DNA from: Cognaticolwellia beringensis
GTDB taxonomy: Bacteria > Pseudomonadota > Gammaproteobacteria > Enterobacterales > Alteromonadaceae
Length of the DNA stretch: 64,000 bases
Assembly: GCF_002076895.1 (NCBI RefSeq)
Contig: NZ_CP020465.1
Location: 1,116,001 to 1,180,000, forward strand
Direction of reading: 5' to 3'
In this document: positions 35,126 to 45,454 of the stretch, piece after piece
Position numbering within the stretch: position 1 is the first letter of the stretch
Layout of the letters: each line of letters begins with the position of its first letter
Made by a program: the position numbers and the translations under genes
Notes under the pieces: model-generated
Databases searched by the model: none
What the model was told of the DNA's origin: nothing
The model's input: the letters and a program-made list of their open reading frames with translations, nothing else

Positions 35126-35410
35126 TTACTTAGCAACTACAGATGGCTGCTCGCCAATCTTGTAGACTTCTTTAATTTCGTAGGTCTGGGTGTTGCGAGT
35201 TATATTGAAGAACTTGCGACAACCACCGGCATGAACCCATAGTTCATGATGTATACCTCGAGGATTTTTTCTAAAAAACATGTACTCACCCCATTCTTTA
35301 TCACTGCAGGAATCAGGATCTAGCGGGCGCGGAATGTGCGCCTGACCTGAGGCGTGAAACTCTTCTTCTTCACGATATTCCTCGCAATTAGGACAATAGA
35401 TATGAAACAT
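35126..35410 (-). CDS. soxD: Sarcosine oxidase, delta subunit
   Basis: The 94-residue small subunit. It starts MFHIYCPNCEEYREEEEF and carries the zinc ligands Cys6, Cys9, a His near 59 and Cys63 (HAGGCRKFF). It is a structural member of the heterotetramer. The gap to soxB is 13 bases, with an AGAGAGG ribosome site, so it is clearly in the same operon. Normal length. Confidence 0.95.
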   Translation of the reverse strand: MFHIYCPNCEEYREEEEFHASGQAHIPRPLDPDSCSDKEWGEYMFFRKNPRGIHHELWVHAGGCRKFFNITRNTQTYEIKEVYKIGEQPSVVAK

Positions 35411-35423
35411 TGAATTACCTCTC

Positions 35424-36677
35424 TTAGTGAGCTACGCCAGCGGCGCCGTGCTCGTCAATCAGCGCGCCGTTATGGAATCGAAACATCGAAAATGGTTTAG
35501 CTAATGGGTGCATTTCACCTGTAGCCAGCGAAGCTGCAAAGACATTGCCAGAGCCCGGAGTGGCCTTAAAACCACCGGTTCCCCAACCACAATTAAAAAA
35601 CAGATTCTTAACCGGAGTCTTACTGATTATTGGACATGCATCCGGACAGGTATCTACGACACCGCCCCATTGACGGTTCATGCGTACCCGGCTGAAAATA
35701 GGGAACAGCTCCACGATTGCCTGAACAGTATGCTCAATTGTTGGATAAGAACCACGCTGACCATATCCAGTGTAACCATCGATACCAGCACCAATGACCA
35801 GATCGCCCTTATCAGACTGGCTGACATAACCGTGAACATGGTTAGACATAACAACCGTATCCAGAACAGGTTTGATTGGCTCGGAAACCAGAGCTTGCAA
35901 TGGATGTGATTCCAGTGGCAATTCGAAACCAGCCATCTTGGCCACGACACTCGAGTTACCCGCGACAACAGCGCCTACACGGTCAGCTTTAATGTCGCCA
36001 TAACGATCAGTTTTAACACCAATAATAGTGCCATCTTCGATAATCAGATCAGTCACTTCGGTCTGTTGGATCAAATCAACACCAAATGAATCGGCACCGC
36101 GGGCATAGCCCCAAGCAACTGCATCATGGCGAGCAACACCGCCACGTGGCTGCCAAGAAGCACCCAGAATTGGATAACGGCTATCACCTGAACAATCCAT
36201 ATGCGGAACAATCTCTTTGATCTGCTGTGGATCCAGTACTTCACCATCAATGCCATTAAGGCGATTCGCGTTAACTCGACGTTCAATATCACGCATATCC
36301 TGTAGCGTGTGACCTAGGTTAAGTACGCCACGCTGCGAGAACATCACGTTGTAGTTCAGATCCTGAGACAAACCTTCCCACAGTTTCATTGCATGTTCAT
36401 ACAGTTGCGCCGACGCATCCCACAGGTAATTAGAGCGTACAATAGTCGTGTTACGCGCAGTGTTACCTCCGCCTAAATAACCTTTCTCTATTACCGCAAC
36501 GTTAGTTATACCGTGCTTTTTGGCCAAATAGTAAGCTGTAGCTAGGCCGTGCCCACCACCACCAATTATAATTACATCATATTTTTTCTTTGGCGTTGGA
36601 TTACGCCAAATTTGCTGCCAGTTCTCATGATGAGTAAGACTGTGTTTAAGCAGTCCAAAACCTGAATAACGCTGCAT
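35424..36677 (-). CDS. soxB: Sarcosine oxidase, beta subunit
   Basis: The 417-residue flavin subunit that oxidises sarcosine. It starts [14 protein letters not shown], the usual beta start; an in-frame ATG 5 codons earlier is less likely because GGGAGC sits 7-9 bases before the inner one. The FAD-binding motif [20 protein letters not shown] is near residue 35, followed by [20 protein letters not shown], and [13 protein letters not shown] is near 380. It follows glyA by about 90 bases containing two hairpins. Confidence 0.95.
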   Translation of the reverse strand: MQRYSGFGLLKHSLTHHENWQQIWRNPTPKKKYDVIIIGGGGHGLATAYYLAKKHGITNVAVIEKGYLGGGNTARNTTIVRSNYLWDASAQLYEHAMKLWEGLSQDLNYNVMFSQRGVLNLGHTLQDMRDIERRVNANRLNGIDGEVLDPQQIKEIVPHMDCSGDSRYPILGASWQPRGGVARHDAVAWGYARGADSFGVDLIQQTEVTDLIIEDGTIIGVKTDRYGDIKADRVGAVVAGNSSVVAKMAGFELPLESHPLQALVSEPIKPVLDTVVMSNHVHGYVSQSDKGDLVIGAGIDGYTGYGQRGSYPTIEHTVQAIVELFPIFSRVRMNRQWGGVVDTCPDACPIISKTPVKNLFFNCGWGTGGFKATPGSGNVFAASLATGEMHPLAKPFSMFRFHNGALIDEHGAAGVAH

Positions 36678-36698
36678 ATCATCAGCTCCCATTAGTTA

Positions 36699-36751
36699 CC
36701 TGTAACCGGATGATTACAGGGAGTAGCTAAACCAGCAGGGTTGACTGCTGG
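36699..36751 (-). promoter_or_regulatory. Two hairpins between glyA and soxB
   Basis: CCTGTAA at 36699-36705 pairs with TTACAGG at 36714-36720. ACCAGCAG at 36730-36737 pairs with CTGCTGGT at 36744-36751. No T-run follows on the minus strand, so they may stabilise processed mRNA ends rather than stop transcription. Confidence 0.5.
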
Positions 36752-36770
36752 TAACTATCAAATAATAAAT

Positions 36771-38036
36771 TTAGCCATAAGCCGGGTAATCAGCACACAG
36801 TGCTTTCACTTGCTCTTTAACTTCGGATATTTTCTGTTCGAGTTGTTCAGGCTGAGCCAGAACATCCAACAAATCAACAATCCAGCCAGCCAGCTGACGG
36901 CACTGCTCTTCACGAAAACCGCGCGTAGTCACAACTGGAGAGCCAATTCGCAAACCAGAAGTTACAAACGGCGATTGTGGATCATTAGGTACGGAGTTTT
37001 TGTTAACGGTAATATTGGCACGTCCTAAAGCTGCATCGGCATCTTTACCTGTCAGTCCTTGTTTGATAAGGCTCAACAAGAACAGGTGGTTATCGGTACC
37101 GCCGGAAACAACTTCATAACCACGTTCAATAAACACGTCCGACATTGCTTTCGCATTTTTAACAACCTGAGTCTGGTATTCAATGAAACTAGGCTCAGAT
37201 GCTTCTTTAAACGCCACAGCTTTAGCAGCGATTACGTGCATCAGAGGGCCACCCTGACCAGCAGGGAAGACTGCTGAATTGAATTTTTTCTCAAGTTCAG
37301 GATTAGATTTTGCTAAAATAAGACCACCACGTGGGCCACGCAAAGTCTTATGAGTTGTCGTAGTAACGGCATCAGCAAACTGCATTGGGTTAGGATAAAG
37401 ACCTGCAGCAACTAAACCGGCAACGTGTGCCATATCAACAAACAGATAAGCACCAACCTTGTCAGCGATCTCACGGAAACGAGACCAATCAACGATACGA
37501 GAGTACGCAGAGAACCCAGCTACAATCATCTTCGGGTTGTGTTCTAACGCCAGTGCTTCAACTTGATCGTAATCAATCTCGCCGGTTGCTTCGTTTATAC
37601 CGTACTGAATAGCGTTATAGATCTTGCCCGAGAAGCTTACCTTAGAACCATGAGTCAGATGACCACCATGGGCTAAACTCATACCTAGAATAGTATCGCC
37701 AGGCTCACATAACGCCATATACACAGCGGCATTAGCTTGAGAACCGGAATGCGGCTGAACATTGGCGTAATCTGCGCCGAACAACGATTTAGCGCGATCA
37801 ATTGCTAGTTGTTCAACAACATCAACATACTCACAACCGCCGTAGTAGCGTTTTTGAGGATAACCCTCGGCGTATTTATTAGTTAGTCCACAGCCTTGCG
37901 CCTGCATAACACGGGGACTTGTGTAGTTTTCTGATGCAATCAACTCGATATGCTCTTCCTGACGCTTTTCTTCATTTGCAATCGCAGTCCATAAGACATC
38001 ATCATATCCTTGGATTTTATCATTTTTATTATACAT
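36771..38036 (-). CDS. glyA: Serine hydroxymethyltransferase
   Basis: A 421-residue PLP enzyme interconverting glycine plus methylene-THF and serine plus THF. The PLP lysine lies in [15 protein letters not shown] near residue 230; [13 protein letters not shown] and [10 protein letters not shown] are also clear. It begins [13 protein letters not shown] behind AGGAG. As first gene of the operon with soxBDAG, it joins both products of sarcosine oxidation into serine, which SdaA then removes. This is probably a catabolic second copy; the housekeeping glyA would lie elsewhere (inference). Confidence 0.95.
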   Translation of the reverse strand: MYNKNDKIQGYDDVLWTAIANEEKRQEEHIELIASENYTSPRVMQAQGCGLTNKYAEGYPQKRYYGGCEYVDVVEQLAIDRAKSLFGADYANVQPHSGSQANAAVYMALCEPGDTILGMSLAHGGHLTHGSKVSFSGKIYNAIQYGINEATGEIDYDQVEALALEHNPKMIVAGFSAYSRIVDWSRFREIADKVGAYLFVDMAHVAGLVAAGLYPNPMQFADAVTTTTHKTLRGPRGGLILAKSNPELEKKFNSAVFPAGQGGPLMHVIAAKAVAFKEASEPSFIEYQTQVVKNAKAMSDVFIERGYEVVSGGTDNHLFLLSLIKQGLTGKDADAALGRANITVNKNSVPNDPQSPFVTSGLRIGSPVVTTRGFREEQCRQLAGWIVDLLDVLAQPEQLEQKISEVKEQVKALCADYPAYG

Positions 38037-38873
38037 CTACTTCTCCTACTTTTTATTGTTCAGCTATTCCTCATAACTTAGTCGAGGTCGCTTTAGGTTT
38101 TATAATTTTTATTTCCAGCCCATTAACCGGACAAGGAAAATAGTCATTTGCAAGGTTATGCTTTGCTTAACATTGAGCAAATCCTATACGGATATTGATC
38201 ATAATAAAAATTAATAGTTCTTATATGTTCATTTATAATATAAATGCAAAGAGGTAGGCCGAAAAGTTAGACAGTAGTTGCTCTGTAGCGCAAAAGTAGA
38301 GAAAGCTTGATCAAAATAGGTATAACAACCAAACATTTATCCACAAGAAAGAATTCCGTAGCAATATGAACGGTTTGTAATGGTAGGGTTAATCACGAAA
38401 ATGAAACTCATCAAAGCGGTAACACTTATCGTCAAATGTCTTATATTGTAAAATATATGACTAAGAAAACTTAGTTAATAACGTTGAGGTGTGAGTAAAA
38501 CAATAAAAATTAATACAGTTTTTTTAAAAACAAGAGCTCAATGATAAACGAAAATTAACATTCAGTTACTTTACTTATCGATCACAGTAATGTGTTGGAT
38601 CGTCCGCTAAGGACGCTTTAAGGATAAAGTTAACACGTTAAGAAACGAGCAGGATGACTAAAATAGGGAGTGTTATTCATGGGTGGCATGTGACTGCATT
38701 CCCCTTCATTTAACTATTAAATATGTTTGTTCTAAATACTACGAAAGAGCAATAAGGTACTTTTACAGTACGGCGCTCGGATGAGCCTCTCGCTGCCTCA
38801 GTCCAATATACATAACAGTTAGTCATACTATACAAATGACGAGCGCAGCGACGAATATTGTGGAGATTATTGT
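38037..38873. other. Upstream region of the sarcosine operon
   Basis: About 840 AT-rich bases between glyA and the LysR gene with no supported gene. It should contain the operon promoter. I looked for a glycine riboswitch on the minus strand and found no matching core. A decayed, more GC-rich stretch lies at 38755-38870. Confidence 0.5.
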
Positions 38874-39794
38874 TTACATAGTTAGCTCAAAACTATTGCC
38901 ACTATATGGTCCAATTTTGATTGAGCCTGGATACTTTTTGCTTTGTTTTAGGCCTCGTCGTAAATAGTCGAGTAATAATGAAGCCGCAGGCGATAAGTTA
39001 TTCTGATCGTAATTAAAACCGATAGTTACTTTACCTAGTTTTGGTAAATTACTATCGTTTTGAGCATACTGAAACTGTTCCGGGAGGGTATTAATCACCA
39101 GGGCGCTAATACCTAAACCTGCTTTAATAGCAGATTGAATGCCTAAAAGACTTGATGAGCAGTACAGTATCCGCCAGGGGATGTTGGCTTTATTTAAGGC
39201 TTCAGTTATGTGCTTACGGTAGATACAACCTTCAGGATAAACCACCAATGGTATTGGTTGGCTTTCATCCAGGGTAAAATTAGGATCTATTACCCAGGAA
39301 ACATTCTCAACAATGAAGTCATCTTCAGCAAAACTATGCTTTGGGTATTCATCCATAGACATCACAAGATCAAATGAGCTTTTCTTGTAATCTTCGCGCA
39401 AGTTGACGCTGACGCCGGATTTTACTTCAAGCGTAACATCTGGATATGCTTGGGAAAACTTAGAAAGCAGTACAGGCAGAAAGGACACCTCGAAATCATT
39501 GGGTGTTCCTAGGCATATAGAGCCACTAACCTTCTGGGTAGACAATTGGGATATGATGGCGTCGTTCATGGCTAAAATTTTACATGCTGCATGATAAAGT
39601 ACTTGACCATCTTCGGTGATTTGAAGTCCACCATTCCGATTGAATAACTGTATATCCAGCATATCTTCCAGACGCTTAACCTGCAAACTGATAGCTGGCT
39701 GAGAACGCCCCAGTAATTCACCTGCCTGAGTAAATCCCTTAACGTCATAGATTGTCGTGAAGGTTCGTAATAGATCCATTGGAATGTTTTTCAT
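38874..39794 (-). CDS. LysR-family transcriptional regulator
   Basis: A 306-residue regulator. The N-terminal winged helix (MDLLRTFTTIYDVKGFTQAGELLGRSQPAISLQ begins with DLLRTF and contains QAGELLGRSQPAIS) is classic LysR, followed by a substrate-binding domain from about residue 90 (GSICLGTPNDFEVSFLP). It is divergent from the porin gene and lies upstream of the sarcosine operon, so it may control either. Its inducer is unknown. The ribosome site is weak; an alternative start is the ATG at 39779. Confidence 0.9.
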   Translation of the reverse strand: MKNIPMDLLRTFTTIYDVKGFTQAGELLGRSQPAISLQVKRLEDMLDIQLFNRNGGLQITEDGQVLYHAACKILAMNDAIISQLSTQKVSGSICLGTPNDFEVSFLPVLLSKFSQAYPDVTLEVKSGVSVNLREDYKKSSFDLVMSMDEYPKHSFAEDDFIVENVSWVIDPNFTLDESQPIPLVVYPEGCIYRKHITEALNKANIPWRILYCSSSLLGIQSAIKAGLGISALVINTLPEQFQYAQNDSNLPKLGKVTIGFNYDQNNLSPAASLLLDYLRRGLKQSKKYPGSIKIGPYSGNSFELTM

Positions 39795-40002
39795 TGTGGT
39801 TCGTCAGAAATAATCATTATTATTTAAACTACATTGATAGCATTAGTATTGCAAATGATTATATAAAGACTATTAATTAGACTAATTAAAATTGAACTTG
39901 TAATGTCGAATATGCCGAATATGTAGTTGATTAGGGCATGGAATTAAAACCGAACAAAACGTAAAACGACATAATAATTATAACAAAACAGGATTAATTT
40001 GG

Positions 40003-41235
40003 ATGAAATTTTCAAAAAAAACTATTGCAATAATACTATCAAGTTCTTTATCAACGCTAGTCGCTGCCTCAGAATCTGCGGAGCTTACTGAAGTTAAGCA
40101 ACAGCTAACAAAGATAGAGCAACAACTTTCAGACGACAAAGCGAAGCAAGACTCAGCAATTAAAATTGGCGGCGCCGTGCGCTTCCAATATAGCTATAAT
40201 GATTATAGTGAAAATAGCAAAGACCGAGGCGGTGAACTGCAATTTGATACGTTCCGTATTAACGTAAATGGTGAAGTTAGCGGCCTTAAAGTCTCTGCTG
40301 AGTATCGCTTTTATCAATATATGGATGTAGTTCATCACGCAGATGTTGCTTACGATTTTAACGATAACTGGGAAGGTAAATTTGGTATTACCCAAGTTCC
40401 ATTCGGTAACCTTCAATATAACTCAAACAGTTTCTTCTATAGTACTGGCTTCTACGCTGGTTTAGAAGAAGATTACGATCTAGGTATCGTATTTAAAGGC
40501 GAGTATGAGCATCATGACGTTCACTTAGCATTCTTTAAAAATGATGAACTTGGTGGTGTAGAAGGTTTTGCTAGTGATAAAACCGCTCGTTATTCATATG
40601 ATGTTATAGGTGTTCGTAACGACTATGATCCTGCCGACTTTTCAAACTGGGACGCAGTTGAAGATGGCGAGGCCATGGGAGAGAATAATACCCTCGCTGC
40701 TAGATATGCCTATAAATTCGGTAATTCTGAAATTGGCGCATCAGTACAATTAGGTGATCTCGAAGGAAAAAATGCGGCTGGAATAACTGATTCAGTAGGA
40801 GATCGCACTGCTGTCGCTGTCCACGCGAAAACCAAAATAAACAATTTTAATATTGTGTTCCAGTATTCTAATTATGAATATGACTTAGACAATGGCTCAG
40901 AAGCCGTTGCTGTAGGAGCTTGGGCTTTTACTGACACCTTGCCTAGTGAAGCGTCACTATATAACTTAAATATAGCCTATAACAAATCGGTATCGCTTGG
41001 TCCAATTACCAATTTAACTTTCTATAACGATTATAATCTTACGACTAATAAATCAGGAAACTTTAAAGAAGACACTGTTATGAATGTAACAGGTGTTGCT
41101 ATTAGTGCTGGCTCTGTTTATACCTGGGTAGATTTTATTGTAGCAAAAAACCAGCCATTTATTGGCGGTAGCTTGGCCGGTGATTCAGACCAGTGGAATA
41201 AAAGAATTAATATTCTTGTTGGCTACTACTTCTAA
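40003..41235 (+). CDS. Outer-membrane porin (OprO/OprP-like)
   Basis: A 410-residue beta-barrel protein. A signal peptide of about 22 residues ends SLSTLVAASES; a short coiled coil (residues 28-48, LTEVKQQLTKIEQQL) is followed by alternating beta strands and an acidic, Asp-rich surface. It ends INILVGYYF with the C-terminal Phe needed for barrel insertion. The family includes phosphate-selective porins but specificity varies. It lies beside the LysR gene and the amine catabolic operon, so it might admit the substrate; this is inference. Confidence 0.82.
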   Translation: MKFSKKTIAIILSSSLSTLVAASESAELTEVKQQLTKIEQQLSDDKAKQDSAIKIGGAVRFQYSYNDYSENSKDRGGELQFDTFRINVNGEVSGLKVSAEYRFYQYMDVVHHADVAYDFNDNWEGKFGITQVPFGNLQYNSNSFFYSTGFYAGLEEDYDLGIVFKGEYEHHDVHLAFFKNDELGGVEGFASDKTARYSYDVIGVRNDYDPADFSNWDAVEDGEAMGENNTLAARYAYKFGNSEIGASVQLGDLEGKNAAGITDSVGDRTAVAVHAKTKINNFNIVFQYSNYEYDLDNGSEAVAVGAWAFTDTLPSEASLYNLNIAYNKSVSLGPITNLTFYNDYNLTTNKSGNFKEDTVMNVTGVAISAGSVYTWVDFIVAKNQPFIGGSLAGDSDQWNKRINILVGYYF

Positions 41236-41485
41236 TCTTTTTTGAGATAACAATTAGGAGCAACGAAATGTGTTGCCACTGACACCTTTAACTGGCATCG
41301 GTAATATTGATGCCAGTTCGCTTTGTTCTGCTAAGAAAAACTTTATGTATATCAATTTATTAACACAGTTTGTATGCCGTTTCTTTAGCCGTAGCTCGTT
41401 GCGCCATTTTTAACGCAAGAACCTTTTTATTCTCGTCAGGTAAGTAAAATTGCGGAGTAATTTAATTTAATTTTGGAGTAATCAT

Positions 41486-42886
41486 ATGAGTTTGACGAGT
41501 GTTGCCGATATTATAAAGGGATCGATTCCCGTTGGCGAAATAGTCGCTGTTAACGGCTGGATACGCACCCGACGTGATTCAAAAGCAGGGATTTCTTTTT
41601 TAGCTATTTATGACGGGTCGTGTTTTGATCCCGTACAGGCAGTTATCGAAAATACGCTAGAAAATTATAATGATGACGTGTCGTCATTAACCGCTGGCTG
41701 CTCGGTTCGGGTAACAGGTAAAATTGTCGAGTCTATGGGCAAGGACCAGTCATTTGAGCTTCAGGCGACTAAGGTTGAGGTTTATGGTTTTGTGGACGAA
41801 CCCGATACTTACCCGATGGCAGCAAAAAAGCACAGTCTCGAATATCTACGTGAGGTTGCTCACCTGCGCCCACGCACTAATATTATCGGCGCCGTGGCCC
41901 GTATTCGCAATACCTTGTCCCAAGCCGTTCATCGTTTTTACCACGAGCAGGGTTATATCTGGATTAGTACGCCAATTCTGACCGGCAGTGACTGTGAGGG
42001 CGCCGGTGAAATGTTCCGTGTTAGTACCCTGGATATGGAAAATATTCCGCGCACCGACGACAATAAAGTCGATTATGATCAAGATTTTTTTGGCAAGGAA
42101 ACGTTTCTGACCGTCTCAGGACAGCTTAATGCCGAAACTTATGCCTGTGCCCTGAGCAAGGTATACACCTTTGGCCCTACTTTCCGGGCCGAGAACTCCC
42201 ATACCACTCGCCATTTGGCCGAATTTTGGATGGTTGAGCCAGAGATTGCCTTTGCAGATCTGTCAGATGCCGCGACCCTAGCCGAACAAATGCTTAAGTA
42301 TGTATTTAAAGCGGTACTGGAAGAACGCCAGGACGATATGGCATTTTTTGCCCAACGTGTCGACAAAGAATGTATTAGCCGCCTTGAAAATATGATTGAA
42401 AGTGATTTCGTGCGGATGGATTACACTGATGCGATCGAAATCCTTAAAAAATGTGGAAAAAAATTCGAATTCCCAGTTGAGTGGGGCGTCGATCTACAAT
42501 CTGAACATGAGCGCTATCTTGCGGAAGTCCATGTTGGCGGACCGGTTATTCTGCAAAACTATCCGAAAGATATTAAGGCATTCTATATGCGCTTAAATGA
42601 TGATGGTAATACAGTTGCAGCGATGGATGTATTAGCACCAGGCATCGGTGAAATCATCGGTGGCTCGCAACGTGAAGAACGCCTCGATGTATTAGATGCC
42701 CGTATGGCGGAAATGGATATTGATGCTAAAGACATGTGGTGGTATCGGGATATACGTCGTTATGGCACAGTACCACACGCCGGATTTGGCTTAGGCTTTG
42801 AACGTTTGGTTTTATACGTGACCGGAGTTCAAAATATCCGTGACGTTATTCCATTCCCGCGCGTACCGCGTAGTGCTAATTTCTAG
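41486..42886 (+). CDS. asnS: Asparagine-tRNA ligase
   Basis: A 466-residue class IIb aminoacyl-tRNA synthetase charging tRNA-Asn, the same length as the E. coli enzyme. The OB-fold anticodon domain covers residues 1-110 ([12 protein letters not shown]); motif 2 lies in [25 protein letters not shown] near 225-245 ([17 protein letters not shown]) and motif 3 in [15 protein letters not shown] near 440. A GGAG ribosome site is present. No T-box or other leader is seen. It is probably the housekeeping copy, placed at the edge of the accessory region. Confidence 0.96.
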   Translation: MSLTSVADIIKGSIPVGEIVAVNGWIRTRRDSKAGISFLAIYDGSCFDPVQAVIENTLENYNDDVSSLTAGCSVRVTGKIVESMGKDQSFELQATKVEVYGFVDEPDTYPMAAKKHSLEYLREVAHLRPRTNIIGAVARIRNTLSQAVHRFYHEQGYIWISTPILTGSDCEGAGEMFRVSTLDMENIPRTDDNKVDYDQDFFGKETFLTVSGQLNAETYACALSKVYTFGPTFRAENSHTTRHLAEFWMVEPEIAFADLSDAATLAEQMLKYVFKAVLEERQDDMAFFAQRVDKECISRLENMIESDFVRMDYTDAIEILKKCGKKFEFPVEWGVDLQSEHERYLAEVHVGGPVILQNYPKDIKAFYMRLNDDGNTVAAMDVLAPGIGEIIGGSQREERLDVLDARMAEMDIDAKDMWWYRDIRRYGTVPHAGFGLGFERLVLYVTGVQNIRDVIPFPRVPRSANF

Positions 42887-43426
42887 TGGCTTTATAAACT
42901 AAAAACGAGCATCAAAGGCGTCCTTTTTTCCAAGCTTTGATTAATACCAAGTTGATTAATTAACTGCTCATTTTTAATGGTTAAAATTAATAATGACGGC
43001 GTTATAAAATTTTTAAGGAAGACACTGTCCACAATAAATCATTATTCAGTCCCTCCGGCATTACTTGGCCTACAAGCTGAGTTATCGTTAAAGAGAATAG
43101 ATATTTGCTGAGCGGAATATTCATTATGAACACTCAATCTTAAATCGTTGGGTGACGAAGTATAGTCTATAACTTGAAGTGCTTTTCTGGAGAAACATTT
43201 TCAGCTAGAGGGTCTTTTGTATCAACAGTAGGGGTTGATACAAAATATGGCATGAGAATATATTCACAATAAGAAGAAATGATGATGAACAGTTAAAGTT
43301 TGGCATGAAACGCGCCTTGAGCACTTACTTTAGTCCTTAAGGTCTCAGCTAATAAGGCTCCGGCTCTGCCGGAGGTCATTTAACTTTGGTTACTAATTTT
43401 GATTAACTTGTAAGGTAATATAGTAA
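42887..43426. other. Intergenic region with dispersed repeat and a hairpin
   Basis: About 540 bases without a gene. It contains repeat copy 2 (42942-43012) and a hairpin CTCCGGC-tct-GCCGGAG at 43358-43374 that is not followed by a T-run. The promoter of the chemotaxis receptor should lie near 43380. Confidence 0.6.
42942..43012 (+). repeat. Dispersed repeat, copy 2 (TAATACCAAGTTGATT family)
   Basis: Matches 366-436 with about ten differences over 71 bases, in the same orientation. It lies just after asnS. Confidence 0.75.
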
Positions 43427-45385
43427 ATGAATATTCGTATGAAAATCCAAATAAGTGTGATGCTAGCCGTAATTTTACCTGGAATTTTCATTTCGATAAT
43501 ATTAGATAAGTTTGTAACAGATAAAGCATATGAACAATTTTATGATGTATCTGAGCGAGAAATAAGGCAAGTTGAAAACGCCATGGAATTATTTTTTAAT
43601 GGGGTTGCTCAGAATGTCAATTCCCTTGCGACTAATCCGAAAATTATTGCAGCAGGGAAAAACATTACAAGTTATAAGAATAACAGTGAAAGTGTTATTA
43701 TGACTCCCTCTTCGAATGGCGGAGTTGAATCTAATGTCTATGAAATATATGAAAATTTTGCTAATAGCCATGACAGTACAGCTTATGTGTATTTTGGTAA
43801 TGCCGAAGGGGGATATATTCAGTGGCCTGAAGGAGGTATGGGGGCCAATTATGATCCAAGAAAACGACCATTCTATCAACATGCACTAAAAAACAAAGGA
43901 AAAGCCAGCAGGACAGATGCCTATTTTTATGATGGAACTGCCTTAATCAGTACGGTTGCCACAGTCCATGAGAGTGATGGAAATGTAGTAGGTACACAAG
44001 CAGTAGATGTAAGTTTAAATGGCTTAACAAAAATTGCAAAAGACATTAAGCTTGGGGGTGATGGCTATATTATGATACTTGATGGCAATGGCACAATATT
44101 ATTTGACCCGAAAAATCCTGAAAACGCCTCTAAAAATATTGATTCATTAGCTGATGATGTATACAAAGCTATTTCTAAACTCCCTTCAGGACCGCTCAGT
44201 GCGTTAGTAAATGATACCGAATATGAAGTGAATATTGTTACTTCAAATGCTTTGGGGTGGAAGTTTGTTGGTTTTGTACCAAAAAATGAAATATTAAAAA
44301 TGAGTAATTCTATTATTTCAAAGCTGATATATATTGAAGGTTTTATGTTGGTTATTTTTCTCATATTGTCGTGGAAAGTATCAACAATGATCACTTTGCC
44401 AATTGTGGAAATTAATGAAAAATTAAAAGAGATAGCGTCGGGAGAAGGAGACTTAACGACTAGAATAAAATTAAGTAGTAAAAGTGATGAAACATTTGAT
44501 TTAGCGACTTCATTTAATGACTTTGTAGAACAAATTTGTGAGTTGGTAGTCGCGGTAAAAAGCAAGGCCGAAAGTGTAAATAAGTTATCAAATCAGGTAG
44601 CAAAAGCAAGTGAATTATTAGCCGAAACAACGGAAGAACAAAATTCTCAATCGTTGACTATGGCCTCTGCATTACATGAAGTGTCGATGACTTCTAAGCT
44701 CATTTCAGAAACGGTAAAAGGGACTGAGGCGTTATCAGAAAATTCTAAAGTCGAAGTTAATGCAGGGGGGATTACTATTTCCGAGTCAATCAAGCTAATG
44801 AGTAGCGTGGCTGACGATATGAGTTCACTTAAAGATATTCTCAATGAGTTGCAATCATCATCTGAGAAAATTGATGATATTACTAAGTTGATAACGGGTA
44901 TTGCAGACATGACAAATTTATTAGCTTTAAATGCCGCTATTGAATCAGCAAGGGCAGGTGAAGCTGGACGGGGTTTTTCTGTTGTTGCTGATGAAGTGAG
45001 AGAGCTTTCTGGAAGAACTACAGGGGCAGCAACTCAAATTGCGGATCTTATTCAAACAGTACAGTCGCAATCTAACAGCTCTTATGAGCACATCACCGAG
45101 TTAAACTTTCGAATTCAAGCGAGTGTAGAAAAAGGAGAAGAATCCTTGAAAATTCTGCAAAGCATAACATTAGCGAGTGAGAAAATGGCTAATGAAACAT
45201 TATCAGTATCTACTTCAATAGAGGAAGAATCGAAAGCCATTGAAGAAATAAATGAGAACATTCAAGTTATGTCCTCAGCTATTGGAGACAGTGCAAACAA
45301 TATTGCTAGTATTAAAGAAATTACTGAAGATTTAGATATTCAAGCATCACAATTAAAGGCGTTGGTTGAACAATTTAAAACTTAA
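43427..45385 (+). CDS. Methyl-accepting chemotaxis protein with dCache sensor
   Basis: A 652-residue receptor. A membrane span at about 9-28 is followed by a periplasmic double-Cache domain (about 35-285; YIQWPEGG and [12 protein letters not shown] are typical of amino-acid-type dCache), a second span at about 295-318, a HAMP linker ([21 protein letters not shown]) and the signalling domain with the invariant hairpin tip near 510 ([30 protein letters not shown]). No CheR-tether pentapeptide is at the C-terminus. The ligand is unknown; position next to the amine catabolic region makes an amino compound attractive but unproven. Confidence 0.93.
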   Translation: MNIRMKIQISVMLAVILPGIFISIILDKFVTDKAYEQFYDVSEREIRQVENAMELFFNGVAQNVNSLATNPKIIAAGKNITSYKNNSESVIMTPSSNGGVESNVYEIYENFANSHDSTAYVYFGNAEGGYIQWPEGGMGANYDPRKRPFYQHALKNKGKASRTDAYFYDGTALISTVATVHESDGNVVGTQAVDVSLNGLTKIAKDIKLGGDGYIMILDGNGTILFDPKNPENASKNIDSLADDVYKAISKLPSGPLSALVNDTEYEVNIVTSNALGWKFVGFVPKNEILKMSNSIISKLIYIEGFMLVIFLILSWKVSTMITLPIVEINEKLKEIASGEGDLTTRIKLSSKSDETFDLATSFNDFVEQICELVVAVKSKAESVNKLSNQVAKASELLAETTEEQNSQSLTMASALHEVSMTSKLISETVKGTEALSENSKVEVNAGGITISESIKLMSSVADDMSSLKDILNELQSSSEKIDDITKLITGIADMTNLLALNAAIESARAGEAGRGFSVVADEVRELSGRTTGAATQIADLIQTVQSQSNSSYEHITELNFRIQASVEKGEESLKILQSITLASEKMANETLSVSTSIEEESKAIEEINENIQVMSSAIGDSANNIASIKEITEDLDIQASQLKALVEQFKT

Positions 45386-45454
45386 TGGGTAGGCTATGCT
45401 CTCGTAAATTATTGATACACTGTGTATAATATCAGTTATAAAGTGTTTTGTTAT

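Noticed and set aside
38037..38300. Possible glycine riboswitch before glyA-sox
   Set aside because: No conserved glycine-aptamer core could be found on the minus strand in the leader.
41486..42886. asnS as an acquired antibiotic-resistance copy
   Set aside because: The protein is ordinary in length and motifs and nothing indicates a biosynthetic cluster nearby; a housekeeping role is simpler.
43358..43374. Terminator of asnS
   Set aside because: The hairpin is about 470 bases after the stop and lacks a T-run.
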